NCBI RefSeq assembly: GCF_015477775.1
Contig: NZ_JADLQO010000006.1
Coordinates: 248,001 to 312,000 of the forward strand
Origin: Nocardia abscessus
GTDB taxonomy: Bacteria > Actinomycetota > Actinomycetes > Mycobacteriales > Mycobacteriaceae
DNA: 64,000 nucleotides
Direction: 5' to 3'
In this document: positions 18,586 to 27,608 of the stretch, piece after piece
Layout of the letters: each line of letters starts with the position of its first letter
Position numbering within the stretch: the stretch's first letter is position 1
The notes under the pieces: generated by a model
Told to the model about the DNA's origin: nothing
Database searches by the model: none
Seen by the model: only the letters and a program-made list of their open reading frames with translations
Program-made: the position numbers and the translations under genes

Positions 18586-19539
18586 CTATACGACCCCGGG
18601 TATCGCGCGAATCACACCGACTCGAGCGCCGCCGCCGAGCACCGCGGGGGCTGCCAGCTCCGCGTGCGCATCGGTCCACTCGATCCCCATCCGATGCAGA
18701 ATCGCCAGCGTCAGCGGCATTCGCGCACGATCGTGGCCGTCATCGATCTTGTACGCGAAAGCCGATCCGTCCGGCAGGGCACCGGCGTGCACGCCGTCCG
18801 CGCCGATCTTGCACACCAGGCCGGGGGTGGCATGCATGACGAGCAGATCGGGGGCGTTCGTGCCGGAAATCACTCGCGGATGGGCGCGGATCGCGTCGGC
18901 GACCCGGCGTTCGGGTGTGCCGGGCGCAGCCGTCGCCATCGTCGAGAACACCCGCGCGAGATTGATCAACGAGACCGGGATGATCGGCAGTCCACAGCCG
19001 TCGATGCCGAGATCGGCTTCCGGCTCACCGGTCAGATCGGCCACCGTGGCGATCACCGCGCGCTGTAGCGGATGCGCCTGATCTTGGTAGCCCTCGGTGG
19101 GCCAGCCGTTGACCGCGCAGGTCGCGAGCATCGCCGCGTGCTTGCCCGAGCAGTTCATGTAGAGCGGGTGCGGTGGCAGGCCGCCCGCGAGCAGCTCGGC
19201 GCGGGCGCGCTCGTCGTGGGGCAGATCGGCCGGGCACGCGAGGGCCGAGTCGGCGAACCCGAAGCGGTCCAGCAACCTGCGCACCAGGGCAATGTGGTCC
19301 GGTTCGCCGTAGTGCGAGGCGGTGGCGACAGCCAGTTCGGCGTCGTCGAGGGGCTCGAAACCGTTGCGCAGCAGAGTGATCGCCTGCATCGGCTTGTTCG
19401 TCGAGCGCGGGAAGATCGGCAGGTGCACTTCGCCGAGCTCGCGGGTGGGCTCGCCCGCGGCGTCCAGCACCACCACCGAGCCGCGGTGCACGCATTCGCG
19501 GAAGCCCGAGCGGACGACTTCGACCAGTTCCACACTCAC
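18586..19539 (-). CDS. Asparaginase II-type (AnsA-like) protein
   Basis: This 317-residue protein matches the bacterial asparaginase family of the L-asparaginase II type: it has PRSTNKPMQAI near residue 45, YMNCSGKHAAM near residue 125 and GIDGCGLPIIPVSL near residue 180. The predicted reaction is hydrolysis of L-asparagine to aspartate and ammonia in the cytosol. The GTG at 19539 overlaps the stop of the upstream MOSC gene by 4 nt, which fixes the start and implies a shared transcript. Confidence 0.85.
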   Translation of the reverse strand: MSVELVEVVRSGFRECVHRGSVVVLDAAGEPTRELGEVHLPIFPRSTNKPMQAITLLRNGFEPLDDAELAVATASHYGEPDHIALVRRLLDRFGFADSALACPADLPHDERARAELLAGGLPPHPLYMNCSGKHAAMLATCAVNGWPTEGYQDQAHPLQRAVIATVADLTGEPEADLGIDGCGLPIIPVSLINLARVFSTMATAAPGTPERRVADAIRAHPRVISGTNAPDLLVMHATPGLVCKIGADGVHAGALPDGSAFAYKIDDGHDRARMPLTLAILHRMGIEWTDAHAELAAPAVLGGGARVGVIRAIPGVV

Positions 19540-20252
19540 AGTCGCGCTCCCGTGCCGAGGTCGTCGGTGTCCGCCGTCGCGTCCCGGTCCGCGGCGGTGC
19601 GCGCCGCGTTGGCATGTCGGCGCGCGTGCCGTGCGACCTGCATGCGCACGTCGTCGGAAACGGTCGGCTCGTCGGCGAGCAGGATGGCCAACAGGTCGAG
19701 ATCGGTGCCGGTGAACACGTCGCGAACGGTGACGCCGTGCTCGGGGACGTGCACCACCGAGATCCGGTCGCCCGCCCCGATCGTTCCCTCGGTGAGCACC
19801 CTCAGGTAGGTGCCGGTGTCGCTGCGCAGCGCGAACCGCTTCACCCACTGGCGCTCACCGCTCCAGTGCTGAAACGTCGCGCACGGCACGCGCGGTGCGC
19901 TGACCTCGAGCAAGGTGTCGCCGATCGACCAGCGCGCGCCGATCACCGAGTCGCTGACCGGAAGCCCACTGACGCGCAGGTTTTCGCCGAACCACCCGGC
20001 GGGCAGTTCGCGGCCGAGTTCCGTGCCCCAGCGGCGGGCGTCCTCGTCGGCGTAGACATAGACGGCCTGGTGCACGCCACCGTGGTGCTTGGTGTCGCAG
20101 ACGTGGTCGCCGGCCAAACCGAGTGCGCGCACCGCGACCCGCCCCGGTACCGGCCTCTTGTCGATGGCGGTGCGGCCGACCCGTCCCGGCACCTCGAGGT
20201 CGGCGTGCACGACGCACGTGGCGAGGACCTCGCCGGAATCACCGACACGCAC
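19536..20252 (-). CDS. MOSC domain-containing protein (YiiM-like)
   Basis: This protein of about 238 residues has a MOSC domain. Supporting motifs are GLAGDHVCDTKHHGGVHQAVYVY near residue 50, which is the family's HGGxxKAVY-like loop, WFGENLRVSG near residue 87 and the conserved Cys in SAPRVPCATFQ. MOSC proteins act as molybdenum-cofactor-dependent or sulfur carrier proteins; the substrate is unknown. The GTG at 20252 is preferred because GAGGAG lies 8 nt upstream; GTG at 20273 is also in frame. It is co-transcribed with the downstream asparaginase. Confidence 0.82.
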   Translation of the reverse strand: MRVGDSGEVLATCVVHADLEVPGRVGRTAIDKRPVPGRVAVRALGLAGDHVCDTKHHGGVHQAVYVYADEDARRWGTELGRELPAGWFGENLRVSGLPVSDSVIGARWSIGDTLLEVSAPRVPCATFQHWSGERQWVKRFALRSDTGTYLRVLTEGTIGAGDRISVVHVPEHGVTVRDVFTGTDLDLLAILLADEPTVSDDVRMQVARHARRHANAARTAADRDATADTDDLGTGARL

Positions 20253-20353
20253 GGGCAGCGCTCCTCTCGTCACGAATGGGGAGCTCGGCGCTGAGCAAGG
20301 GCAGGGATCTCGGCTCCGGAACGTCCCATGCCGGATGGTGGTTCGTCAACAGG

Positions 20354-21463
20354 TCAGCGCCCGCGCAGCCGGTCGACCGCGATCCGGCCTGCCTGCGGCT
20401 CGTCGTCGGCGGGCACCGAGTCGGGATCGATGGCCGCCGCGACCGGGCCCGCGGCCAGCGCGGTGTCGGCCGGAACCGCGCGCTTGACCAGCGCGAGGGC
20501 GATCGGGCCGAGTTCGTAGTGGTCGATGACCGTGCCGAGCCTGCCCACCGTGCGGCCGCCCGCGGTGACGTCGTCGCCGGTGGCGGGGCGTTCGTCCGCC
20601 GAGCCGTCCAGGTGCAGCAACACCAGGTGCCGCGGAGGTTTGCCGAGATTGTGCACCCTGGCCACGGTCTCCTGGCCGCGATAGCAACCCTTGTCCAGGT
20701 GCACCGCACCGTGTTCGGTCACGCCACCGATCCAGTGGGCCTCGTGCGGGATGGTCCGCTCGTCGGTGTCCAGACCGATCCGCGGGCGAACGGCCGCCAC
20801 GCGCAGCGCCTCGAACGCCCACATCCCGGCGGGTACGGCGCCCGCCGCGGTGAGCCGGGTCCACAGATCGGTCAGTTGATCGCGGGGGATGATCAGGTCG
20901 AAGGAGTCAGCCGTCGGCCATGGCATCCGGCGCAGGAAACCGCCGCCGGGCAGCGGCGCCGCCTCGTACACGCCGGGCAGGGCGGCGATGCCGAGCGTTT
21001 CGGTCAGGCCGGCGACGCCCGGTCCCAGCAGGCTCAGCACCGCGTGATCCGCGGCGCCGACCGGTTCGGCGTCGGCCCAGAAGACCATCTTCTGCAGGAA
21101 GGCCAGCAGGTCGGGTCCGCGCTCGGCCTCGGTATCGATCCAGACGGTGCCGTCGAGTTCGGTGAGCACGAAGTGATGCTGCACCCGGCCGTTCAGATCG
21201 AGGTCGAGGTTCTCCGCGGACTGCCGGTCGCCGAGAGCGGCGACGTGCTGACTGGAGATGGTGTGCAGCCAGGTGAGCCGCTCCGCGCCGGTGATGCGCA
21301 GGACGAAGCGATGCGAACGGTCGACGATCGCGGCGCGGTCCACCGCGGCGCGCTGTTCGCCGAACGGATCGCCGTAGTGCCAGGCGACGGCGGCGTCTGG
21401 TGAACCAGGCGCTCCCGCGACGGCTCCCGACACATTGAGCAGGGGGCTGGGCGCTACGACCAC
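20354..21463 (-). CDS. ygfZ: Folate-binding YgfZ/GcvT-like protein
   Basis: This 369-residue protein has the GcvT fold and the diagnostic KGCYRGQE motif (in LDKGCYRGQETVARVHNLG), in which the cysteine is essential in YgfZ. YgfZ helps assemble or repair Fe-S clusters using a folate cofactor. The GTG at 21463 is preferred because GGAG lies 7 nt upstream. It diverges from pabC, the gene for an enzyme of folate synthesis, so the two folate-related genes share a control region. Relatives have the same pair (Rv0811c-Rv0812). Confidence 0.85.
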   Translation of the reverse strand: MVVAPSPLLNVSGAVAGAPGSPDAAVAWHYGDPFGEQRAAVDRAAIVDRSHRFVLRITGAERLTWLHTISSQHVAALGDRQSAENLDLDLNGRVQHHFVLTELDGTVWIDTEAERGPDLLAFLQKMVFWADAEPVGAADHAVLSLLGPGVAGLTETLGIAALPGVYEAAPLPGGGFLRRMPWPTADSFDLIIPRDQLTDLWTRLTAAGAVPAGMWAFEALRVAAVRPRIGLDTDERTIPHEAHWIGGVTEHGAVHLDKGCYRGQETVARVHNLGKPPRHLVLLHLDGSADERPATGDDVTAGGRTVGRLGTVIDHYELGPIALALVKRAVPADTALAAGPVAAAIDPDSVPADDEPQAGRIAVDRLRGR

Positions 21464-21651
21464 GGACACATCTCCCACTCTAGGCGGGGCCGCCGCGCGG
21501 TGCGCGAACCGGGCTGCCACGCCCGAGTCCGGCATAGCGGATCGGCATTGTGCGAGCATTGCGACCGGCGCTGCGGTGAACCTTGACAAAAGGTCTTGCG
21601 AAAGCGGCCGTGACATAGGCATTGTCCGCTCCTACCGCCTACGCTCGTCGC

Positions 21652-22572
21652 ATGGTGGATCGAGTTCTGGTAACTCTCGACGGCGCGGTGCGGGATGCGG
21701 ATGCGCCGTTGTTGTTCGCGGACGATATCGGCGTATTGCGCGGCGACGGTGTTTTCGAAACGGTGCTCGTGCGCGCGGGAGTCGCGTGCGCGATCGAATT
21801 TCATCTAGGCAGACTGCGCCGCTCCGCGCAGGCGCTCGATCTACCCGAGCCGGAGCTGGGCAAATGGCGCGAGGCGGTGGAGACCGCGGCCAAGGAGTGG
21901 GGCAGCGAGCGCGAAGGGGTGCTGCGGCTGGTGCTGACCCGCGGTCGCGACTCCGAGCTGGCCGGCACACCCGACAAGGTCAAGACCGGCGATCTCGCCG
22001 CCGCCGTGCCGGTGCCCACGGCCTTCGTGCTGGTCGCACCGGTGCCCGAGCGTGTGGAGAAGGCCCGCACCGAAGGCGTCGCCGTGGTGACCCTGTCGCG
22101 CGGCATCTCGATCGACCTCGCGCAGGCGGCGCCGTGGCAGCTGCTCGGGGCCAAGACGCTGTCCTACGCCACCAACATGGCCGCCCTGCGGTTCGCCGCG
22201 CGGATGGGCGCGGACGACGTGATCTTCACCAGTACGGAGAACCGGGTGCTGGAAGGTCCGCGGTCCAGCGTGGTGATCGCGCGCGACAAGCAGTTGATCA
22301 CCCCGCCCGCGAAGAACGGGGTGCTGCCCGGCGTCACCCAGCGCGCGCTGTTCGCCGAGGCGGAGAAGGCGGGCTGGCAGTGCCGCTACGACTCGCTGTT
22401 CACCGCCGACCTGCTCACCTGCGACAGCATCTGGATGCTGTCGAGCATTTCGCTGGCGGCGCGGGTCAATTCGCTGGACGGGCTGCGCATGTCGGCGCCG
22501 GACAACGCCGCGGAGATCATCGAGCTGGTCGATCGCGGCATCGAGCGGGCAGGCGCCATCGGCGACTGGTGA
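21652..22572 (+). CDS. pabC: Aminodeoxychorismate lyase PabC (class IV aminotransferase fold)
   Basis: This 306-residue PLP enzyme of fold-type IV most likely converts 4-amino-4-deoxychorismate to p-aminobenzoate and pyruvate for folate. The PLP lysine is in LLGAKTLSYATNM near residue 172, and the GDGVFETVLV motif near residue 32 and DDVIFTSTENRVLEGPRSSV near residue 192 are typical. The sequence alone does not fully exclude a D-amino-acid or branched-chain aminotransferase role. Position beside ygfZ supports PabC. It ends just before a 120-bp repeat. Confidence 0.85.
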   Translation: MVDRVLVTLDGAVRDADAPLLFADDIGVLRGDGVFETVLVRAGVACAIEFHLGRLRRSAQALDLPEPELGKWREAVETAAKEWGSEREGVLRLVLTRGRDSELAGTPDKVKTGDLAAAVPVPTAFVLVAPVPERVEKARTEGVAVVTLSRGISIDLAQAAPWQLLGAKTLSYATNMAALRFAARMGADDVIFTSTENRVLEGPRSSVVIARDKQLITPPAKNGVLPGVTQRALFAEAEKAGWQCRYDSLFTADLLTCDSIWMLSSISLAARVNSLDGLRMSAPDNAAEIIELVDRGIERAGAIGDW

Positions 22573-22584
22573 ACGTTGGTCCGG

Positions 22585-22704
22585 CTCTCCGGGTATTCAT
22601 GCCGTACCGGTTGAGTAGCGGGGGATTTGCGTTCAGGTCCTGCGTTGGGGGCGGGGTGGGTTCTGGGCGTGCCCGGTGAGTTACCCATGTGCTCGCGAGA
22701 TCAG
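22585..22704. repeat. 120-bp dispersed repeat, left copy
   Basis: This block, from CTCTCCGGGTATTCA to the GCGAGATCAG end, recurs at 29782-29901 in the same orientation and at the same length. The two ends are nearly identical and the GC-rich middle is diverged. On the minus strand each copy reads as a 36-codon peptide beginning MGNSPGTP, but the frames continue into unrelated sequence without a common stop, so a DNA or RNA element is more likely than a gene. Confidence 0.8.
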
Positions 22705-23020
22705 TTGTCGCGTTCGGGAGGCGGTATCGGCGGGCTAGTTGTCGCGTTGGGGAGGCGTGCGGCGGTGTCGGGCGGGTCAGTTGTCGGCGAGATCAGTTGC
22801 CGCGTTGCGGTTCAGGCGTGCGGCGGTGTTGACGGGCTGGTGTCCGTGTCCGTGTCCGTGTCGGCGCTGGGCCGATGGCTATGACTCCTGCTGATCGCTG
22901 CTGTCCGTGATCTCCGTCCCAGTCGGCGGGGAGGGTGGCGGTGAGCACGGGAAACGGCTGGTGAGGGCGGGGATGTCCGGGTTGCCGTGTTCCAGGACTC
23001 ATTTTCGCGGGGTGCCTCCG
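22705..23020. repeat. Degenerate short repeats and a GTGTCC microsatellite
   Basis: The region before cydA is low complexity: variants of CAGTTGTCGCGTT and GCGTGCGGCGGTGTT recur several times, and GTGTCC is repeated about three times near 22840-22861. I see no gene. The right-hand copy of the 120-bp repeat is also followed by degenerate repeats. Confidence 0.6.
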
Positions 23021-23032
23021 GCGTTAGTCTTA

Positions 23033-23048
23033 CTACGAAACGTCGTAG
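23033..23048. promoter_or_regulatory. Palindromic operator CTACGA-N4-TCGTAG upstream of cydA
   Basis: A perfect 6-4-6 inverted repeat sits just before the AGGAGG ribosome-binding site of cydA and just after a possible -10 (TAGTCT at 23025-23030), so a bound protein could block initiation. The half-site resembles those of BlaI/MecI/CopY-type winged-helix repressors; this assignment is inference. It does not resemble a Rex site. Confidence 0.6.
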
Positions 23049-23063
23049 ACACAGGAGGTCGGC

Positions 23064-24557
23064 TTGAACGCCTTGGACATCTCCCGATGGCAGTTCGGCA
23101 TCACGACGGTGTATCACTTCCTCTTGGTGCCGCTGACCATCGGTCTCGCGCCGCTGGTTGCGGCCATGCAGACGGCATGGGTCATCACCGGCAAGCAGCA
23201 CTGGCTGCGGCTGACCAAGTTCTTCGGCAAGCTGTTCCTGATCAACTTCGCGCTCGGCGTGGCGACCGGCATCGTGCAGGAGTTCCAGTTCGGCATGAAT
23301 TGGAGCGAGTACTCCCGGTTCGTCGGTGACGTCTTCGGCGCCCCGCTCGCGCTGGAAGGCCTGATCGCCTTCTTCATGGAATCGACCTTCCTCGGACTGT
23401 GGATCTTCGGCTGGACCCGATTGCCGAAACTGCTGCACCTCGGCGCGATCTGGATGGTCGCGATCGGCGTGAACGCCTCGGCGTACTTCATCGTCGCGGC
23501 CAACTCGTTCATGCAGCATCCGGTCGGCGCCCGCTACAACCCGGAAACCGGTCGCGCGGAGCTGGAGAGCATCGTGGAGGTGCTCACCAACAACACATTG
23601 CTGGCGGCCTTCCCGCACGTGGTCGCCGGGTCCTTCCTCACGGCAGGCACTTTCGTCGCGGGCATCGCGGGTTGGTGGATGGTGCGCAACGCCCGCGGCG
23701 GCGACGAGACGAAACTCGCCGAGGCGCGGGCGATGTGGCGGCCTGCCGCGCGGGCGGGCATCGTCGTGATGATCGTCTCGCTGGCGGGGCTGGTCTACAC
23801 CGGTGACGTGCAGGGCAAGCTGATGTTCGAGCAGCAGCCGATGAAGATGGCATCGGCGGAATCGCTGTGCCACACCGCGCTCAACCCGGACTTCTCCGTG
23901 CTCACCGTCGGCACGCACAACAACTGCGACAGCGTGACGCACGTGCTCGAAGTGCCTTACGTGCTGCCCTGGCTGGCCGAGGGCCAGTTCACCGGTGTGA
24001 CGCTGGACGGGGTCGTCGACCTGCAGAAGGCCTACAACGAGAAGTTCGGCGTCGGCGACTACCGGCCGAACCTGTTCGTCACCTACTGGTCGTTCCGCGC
24101 CATGATCGGCCTGTCGGCGGGTTCGGCGCTGCTCGCGCTGGCCGGGCTGTGGCTGACCCGCCGCGGCCGGGTACCGGACCAGCGCTGGTTCTCGTGGCTG
24201 AGCCTGCTGGTCATCCCGACGCCGTTCCTGGCCAACAGCGCCGGATGGGTGTTCACCGAGATGGGACGCCAACCCTGGGTCGTCGTGCCCAATCCCACCG
24301 GCGACCCGAACCTGCGCCTCACCGTGCAGCAGGGCGTGTCGAACCACTCGCCGGGCGTGGTGCTGTTCTCGCTGATCGTCTTCACGCTGCTGTACGGCGC
24401 GCTCGCGATCGTGTGGTTCTACCTGATGCGCCGGTACGTGATCCACGGACCCGATCCGGCGGCGCCCGCGGCGACCGAGCCGCACGACACGGACGCGTCC
24501 TCGGGCGGGCGCCGCACCGAAGAACCCGCCGTCGACCAACTTTCGTTCGCCTACTAG
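23064..24557 (+). CDS. cydA: Cytochrome bd ubiquinol oxidase subunit I
   Basis: This 497-residue subunit carries heme b558, b595 and d and the quinol-oxidising Q-loop of the cytochrome bd oxidase in the cytoplasmic membrane. It starts MNALDISRWQFGITTVYHFLLVPL, the typical CydA N-terminus with the heme His near residue 18, and it has the conserved GRQPW motif near residue 400. The Q-loop is the short actinobacterial type. The TTG start at 23064 is supported by a perfect AGGAGG at 23053-23058. It is the first gene of cydABDC. Confidence 0.96.
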   Translation: MNALDISRWQFGITTVYHFLLVPLTIGLAPLVAAMQTAWVITGKQHWLRLTKFFGKLFLINFALGVATGIVQEFQFGMNWSEYSRFVGDVFGAPLALEGLIAFFMESTFLGLWIFGWTRLPKLLHLGAIWMVAIGVNASAYFIVAANSFMQHPVGARYNPETGRAELESIVEVLTNNTLLAAFPHVVAGSFLTAGTFVAGIAGWWMVRNARGGDETKLAEARAMWRPAARAGIVVMIVSLAGLVYTGDVQGKLMFEQQPMKMASAESLCHTALNPDFSVLTVGTHNNCDSVTHVLEVPYVLPWLAEGQFTGVTLDGVVDLQKAYNEKFGVGDYRPNLFVTYWSFRAMIGLSAGSALLALAGLWLTRRGRVPDQRWFSWLSLLVIPTPFLANSAGWVFTEMGRQPWVVVPNPTGDPNLRLTVQQGVSNHSPGVVLFSLIVFTLLYGALAIVWFYLMRRYVIHGPDPAAPAATEPHDTDASSGGRRTEEPAVDQLSFAY

Positions 24558-24566
24558 GAGCCGGCG

Positions 24567-25598
24567 ATGAGTCTGCAAGAGATCTGGTTCGTCGTCATCG
24601 GCGTCCTGTTCACCGGCTACTTCGTGCTGGAAGGCTTCGACTTCGGCGTCGGCATGCTCATGCCGATCCTCGGCAAGGGATCGGACGCGCGCAGGCGAGC
24701 GGTGCTCAACACGATCGGGCCGGTGTGGGACGCCAACGAGGTCTGGCTGATCACCGCGGGCGCCGCGATGTTCGCCGCGTTCCCGGAGTGGTACGCCAGC
24801 TTGTTCTCCGGCTTCTATCTGGCGTTGCTGCTGGTGCTCGTCGCGCTCATCCTGCGGATCTGCGCCATCGAGTACCGCGGCAAGATCGACGACCCGCGCT
24901 GGCGGGCCCGCTGCGACATCGGCATCGGCATCGGTTCCTGGGTTCCGGCGCTGGCTTGGGGCTGGGTGTTCGCCAACGTGGTGCACGGGGTTCCGCTGAA
25001 CGAGAAGAAGCAGTTCGCGGGCTCGGTGGCGGACCTGTTCGGACCGTACGCGGTGCTCGGCGGGTTGGCGACCGGACTGCTGTTCGCGCTGCACGGGGCG
25101 ATGTTCCTGGTGCTCAAGACCGCGGGCGAGGTGCGCGACGACGCCCGGCGCACCGCCCGGCTGCTGCTGGTCCCGACCGTGCTCGTGGTCGGCGGATTCG
25201 GATTGTGGACCCAGCTGTCCTACGGGACCGGCTGGACCTGGTTCCCGTTGGCGCTGGCCGTGGCGGGGCTCGTCGTCGCGACAGCGGCCGATTTCGCGCA
25301 CCGCGACGGGTGGGCGTTCACCGGCACCACGCTGACCGTCGCGGCGGCCACCGCGCTGCTGTTCGGGTCGCTGTTCCCCAACGTGCTTCCCTCGACCATC
25401 GATGCGGCATTCGACCTGACGATCCACAACGCGTCCTCCACGCCGTACACGCTGAAGGTGATGAGCTGGGCCGCGGCGCTGGTCACGCCGGTCGTGCTGG
25501 TGTACCAAGGCTGGACGTACTGGGTGTTCCGCAAGCGGATCACCGTCGAGCAGATTCCGGCCCCGGTTGGGCTGCCGCTGCGGCACGGGCAGGATTGA
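24567..25598 (+). CDS. cydB: Cytochrome bd ubiquinol oxidase subunit II
   Basis: This 343-residue membrane protein is the partner of CydA. The N-terminal FVVIGVLFTGYFVLEGFDFG segment with the conserved GFDFG motif, followed by VWDANEVWL, is diagnostic. It lies 9 nt after cydA and 4 nt before cydD, on the same strand. It is needed for a functional oxidase that reduces oxygen to water without proton pumping. Confidence 0.95.
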   Translation: MSLQEIWFVVIGVLFTGYFVLEGFDFGVGMLMPILGKGSDARRRAVLNTIGPVWDANEVWLITAGAAMFAAFPEWYASLFSGFYLALLLVLVALILRICAIEYRGKIDDPRWRARCDIGIGIGSWVPALAWGWVFANVVHGVPLNEKKQFAGSVADLFGPYAVLGGLATGLLFALHGAMFLVLKTAGEVRDDARRTARLLLVPTVLVVGGFGLWTQLSYGTGWTWFPLALAVAGLVVATAADFAHRDGWAFTGTTLTVAAATALLFGSLFPNVLPSTIDAAFDLTIHNASSTPYTLKVMSWAAALVTPVVLVYQGWTYWVFRKRITVEQIPAPVGLPLRHGQD

Positions 25599-25602
25599 TG
25601 CC

Positions 25603-27411
25603 ATGGCCCGTCCGCCGATCGATCCGCGCCTGTGGCGGTACGCCCGCTCGGCGCGCAGCTACCTCGCGCTGAGCGTCGCGCTGTCGCTGGTCGTCACCGC
25701 CGCGATCGTGGTGGCGGCGGTGACGATCGGACGGGTGCTGGCCGGGGTGGTCACCGACCCGGCTCTGCGGTCCCTCGGCGCGTGGACGGTCGAACTGGTC
25801 GTGCTCACGCTCGCGATCGCGGGCCGGGTGCTCGCCACCTGGTCGCAGTCCCGGCTGGCCCACCGGGCGGGCGCGAGCGTGGTGGCGGAACTGGAGAGCG
25901 CGGTGCTCGGTGCGGGCGCGCGGCTGTCCCCCCGCGAACTGGACACGCGCCGAACGGAATTGGCGGTCGTCGTCGGCACGGGACTGTCGGGGCTGCGCGG
26001 CTATCTCGTCGGCTACGTGCCCGCACTGCTGCTGGCGGTGCTGGTGCCGCCGATCGTGCTCGCCGTCATCGCGGCGCACGATCTCACCTCCGGCGTGATC
26101 GTGGTGATCACGTTGCCGCTCATCCCGATCTTCATGATCCTCATCGGTCTGCTGACCCAGGGGCGGGCCGAGGCCACGCTCGCGGCGACCACCCGGCTGT
26201 CGGACCAATTGCTCGACCTGTTCGCGGGCATGCCGACGTTGCGTGCGCTCGGTCGGGAGACGGGCGTCGCGGAGCCGGAAGTCCCGTCGCACAGCGGTGG
26301 CGCCGGGCACGCGCGCACCATGCAGCACCGCGTGCGCGATCTCGGTGACGCGTTGCGGCAGCGCACCATGCGCGCTCTCCGCATGGCCTTCTTGTCCTCG
26401 ATGGTGCTGGAGATGCTCGCCACGCTGAGCGTGGCCCTGATCGCGGTGTCCATCGGGTTGCGGTTGGTGTTCGGCGAGATGAGCCTCTACGCGGGCTTGG
26501 TGGCCTTGGTGCTCGCGCCCGAGGTGTACCTGCCGCTGCGCATGGTCGGCGAACGGTTCCATGCCGCTCAGGACGGAATGGCGGCCGCGGACAAGGCGTT
26601 CGCGGTGCTCGAGTCGGCGCCCGGCGAGCAGGCCGGTGCGGGGTCCGGCCCGTTCGAGTCGTCGCGTGTCCATGCGACCGATCGCTCTCCGGCACCGGTG
26701 CGCCGCGACCTGGCCGCGCCCGGAACGGTCGAAGTGCGCGGTCTCTCGGTTCGGGCGCGGGACGGGTTCGCGCCCGCGGATCTGTCGGCGACCTTGCGGC
26801 CCGGCTCCCTCACGGTGCTCGCCGGACCCAACGGAAGCGGCAAATCGACCGCGGTGCAGGCCGTCCTGGGTTTGATCACGCCCGACCGAGGCACCGTGAC
26901 CGTCGACGGTATCGACGTCCGCGCACTGGACCCGGACCGATGGTGGGCGCGCGTGGCCTGGCTGCCGCAGCGGCCGGTGCTGGTGCCGGGCACGTTGCGG
27001 GACAACCTCGAACTGCTCGGTGCGCGAACGGTGCACCACGCCGCACGCGGCCCGGTCCGCGTCGTCGACGATCTCGAAGCCGCGTGTCTGGCCACGGGTT
27101 TCGACGCCGTACTCGATGATCTGCCCGAGCGCTGGGACACCGTGGTCGGCCCCGGCGGCATCGGCCTGTCGCTCGGCCAGCGCCAGCGCCTCGCGCTGAC
27201 CAGAGTGCTGGCCGCCGACCGCCCGATCCTGCTGCTCGACGAGCCGACCGCGCACCTCGACGCCGCCGCCGAAGCCACCGTGCTGGCCGCCCTCCAGGTC
27301 CGCGCCCGCGCAGGCGCGACGGTCGTCGTCATCGGCCATCGCCCCACCGTCCTGGCCGCCGCCGACCACGTCGTCCAGGTCCGTGCCGACCGAGCGGAGG
27401 TTTTGCGGTGA
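25603..27411 (+). CDS. cydD: ABC transporter CydD (thiol reductant exporter ATPase/permease)
   Basis: This 602-residue half-transporter has an N-terminal membrane domain of about 300 residues and a C-terminal ATPase with Walker A GPNGSGKST, signature LSLGQRQR and Walker B LLLDEPTAHLD. CydDC exports cysteine and glutathione-like thiols needed for heme d and cytochrome bd maturation; actinobacteria use mycothiol, so the natural substrate here is uncertain. The ATG at 25603 follows the cydB stop by 4 nt. Confidence 0.92.
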   Translation: MARPPIDPRLWRYARSARSYLALSVALSLVVTAAIVVAAVTIGRVLAGVVTDPALRSLGAWTVELVVLTLAIAGRVLATWSQSRLAHRAGASVVAELESAVLGAGARLSPRELDTRRTELAVVVGTGLSGLRGYLVGYVPALLLAVLVPPIVLAVIAAHDLTSGVIVVITLPLIPIFMILIGLLTQGRAEATLAATTRLSDQLLDLFAGMPTLRALGRETGVAEPEVPSHSGGAGHARTMQHRVRDLGDALRQRTMRALRMAFLSSMVLEMLATLSVALIAVSIGLRLVFGEMSLYAGLVALVLAPEVYLPLRMVGERFHAAQDGMAAADKAFAVLESAPGEQAGAGSGPFESSRVHATDRSPAPVRRDLAAPGTVEVRGLSVRARDGFAPADLSATLRPGSLTVLAGPNGSGKSTAVQAVLGLITPDRGTVTVDGIDVRALDPDRWWARVAWLPQRPVLVPGTLRDNLELLGARTVHHAARGPVRVVDDLEAACLATGFDAVLDDLPERWDTVVGPGGIGLSLGQRQRLALTRVLAADRPILLLDEPTAHLDAAAEATVLAALQVRARAGATVVVIGHRPTVLAAADHVVQVRADRAEVLR

Positions 27412-27608
27412 GCGCGGGAATGTGCGGGCGCACGACCTCGCGCGGAGCGACCGGCGGCAGCCGGTGGTCGATGATGGCTCGACCGATTCGACGCGCCGAC
27501 GCGGCCGCGTTGTTCGCTACGCGTACCTGCGGCGCGCCCGAAGACCGGCCGGGCGGCCGAGGTTCGCGAGCCGAGACGAGGGTCGGGCGAGAGGAGCGAT
27601 CGCGATGA
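27408..27608 (+). CDS. Possible 66-aa ORF bridging cydD and cydC
   Basis: A GTG at 27408 overlaps the cydD stop by 4 nt, and its TGA overlaps the cydC ATG by 4 nt, so a 66-codon frame fits the gap exactly. The product (beginning MSAGMCGRTTSRG, rich in Arg and Gly) matches nothing I recognise. Two coupled overlaps are suggestive of translation, but the ORF may be a chance open frame in high-GC DNA. Confidence 0.35.
   Translation: MSAGMCGRTTSRGATGGSRWSMMARPIRRADAAALFATRTCGAPEDRPGGRGSRAETRVGREERSR

Noticed and set aside
22812..25604. A 930-codon minus-strand frame across cydA and cydB
   Set aside because: It mirrors the codon structure of the cyd genes and shows no protein family. It is a high-GC shadow.
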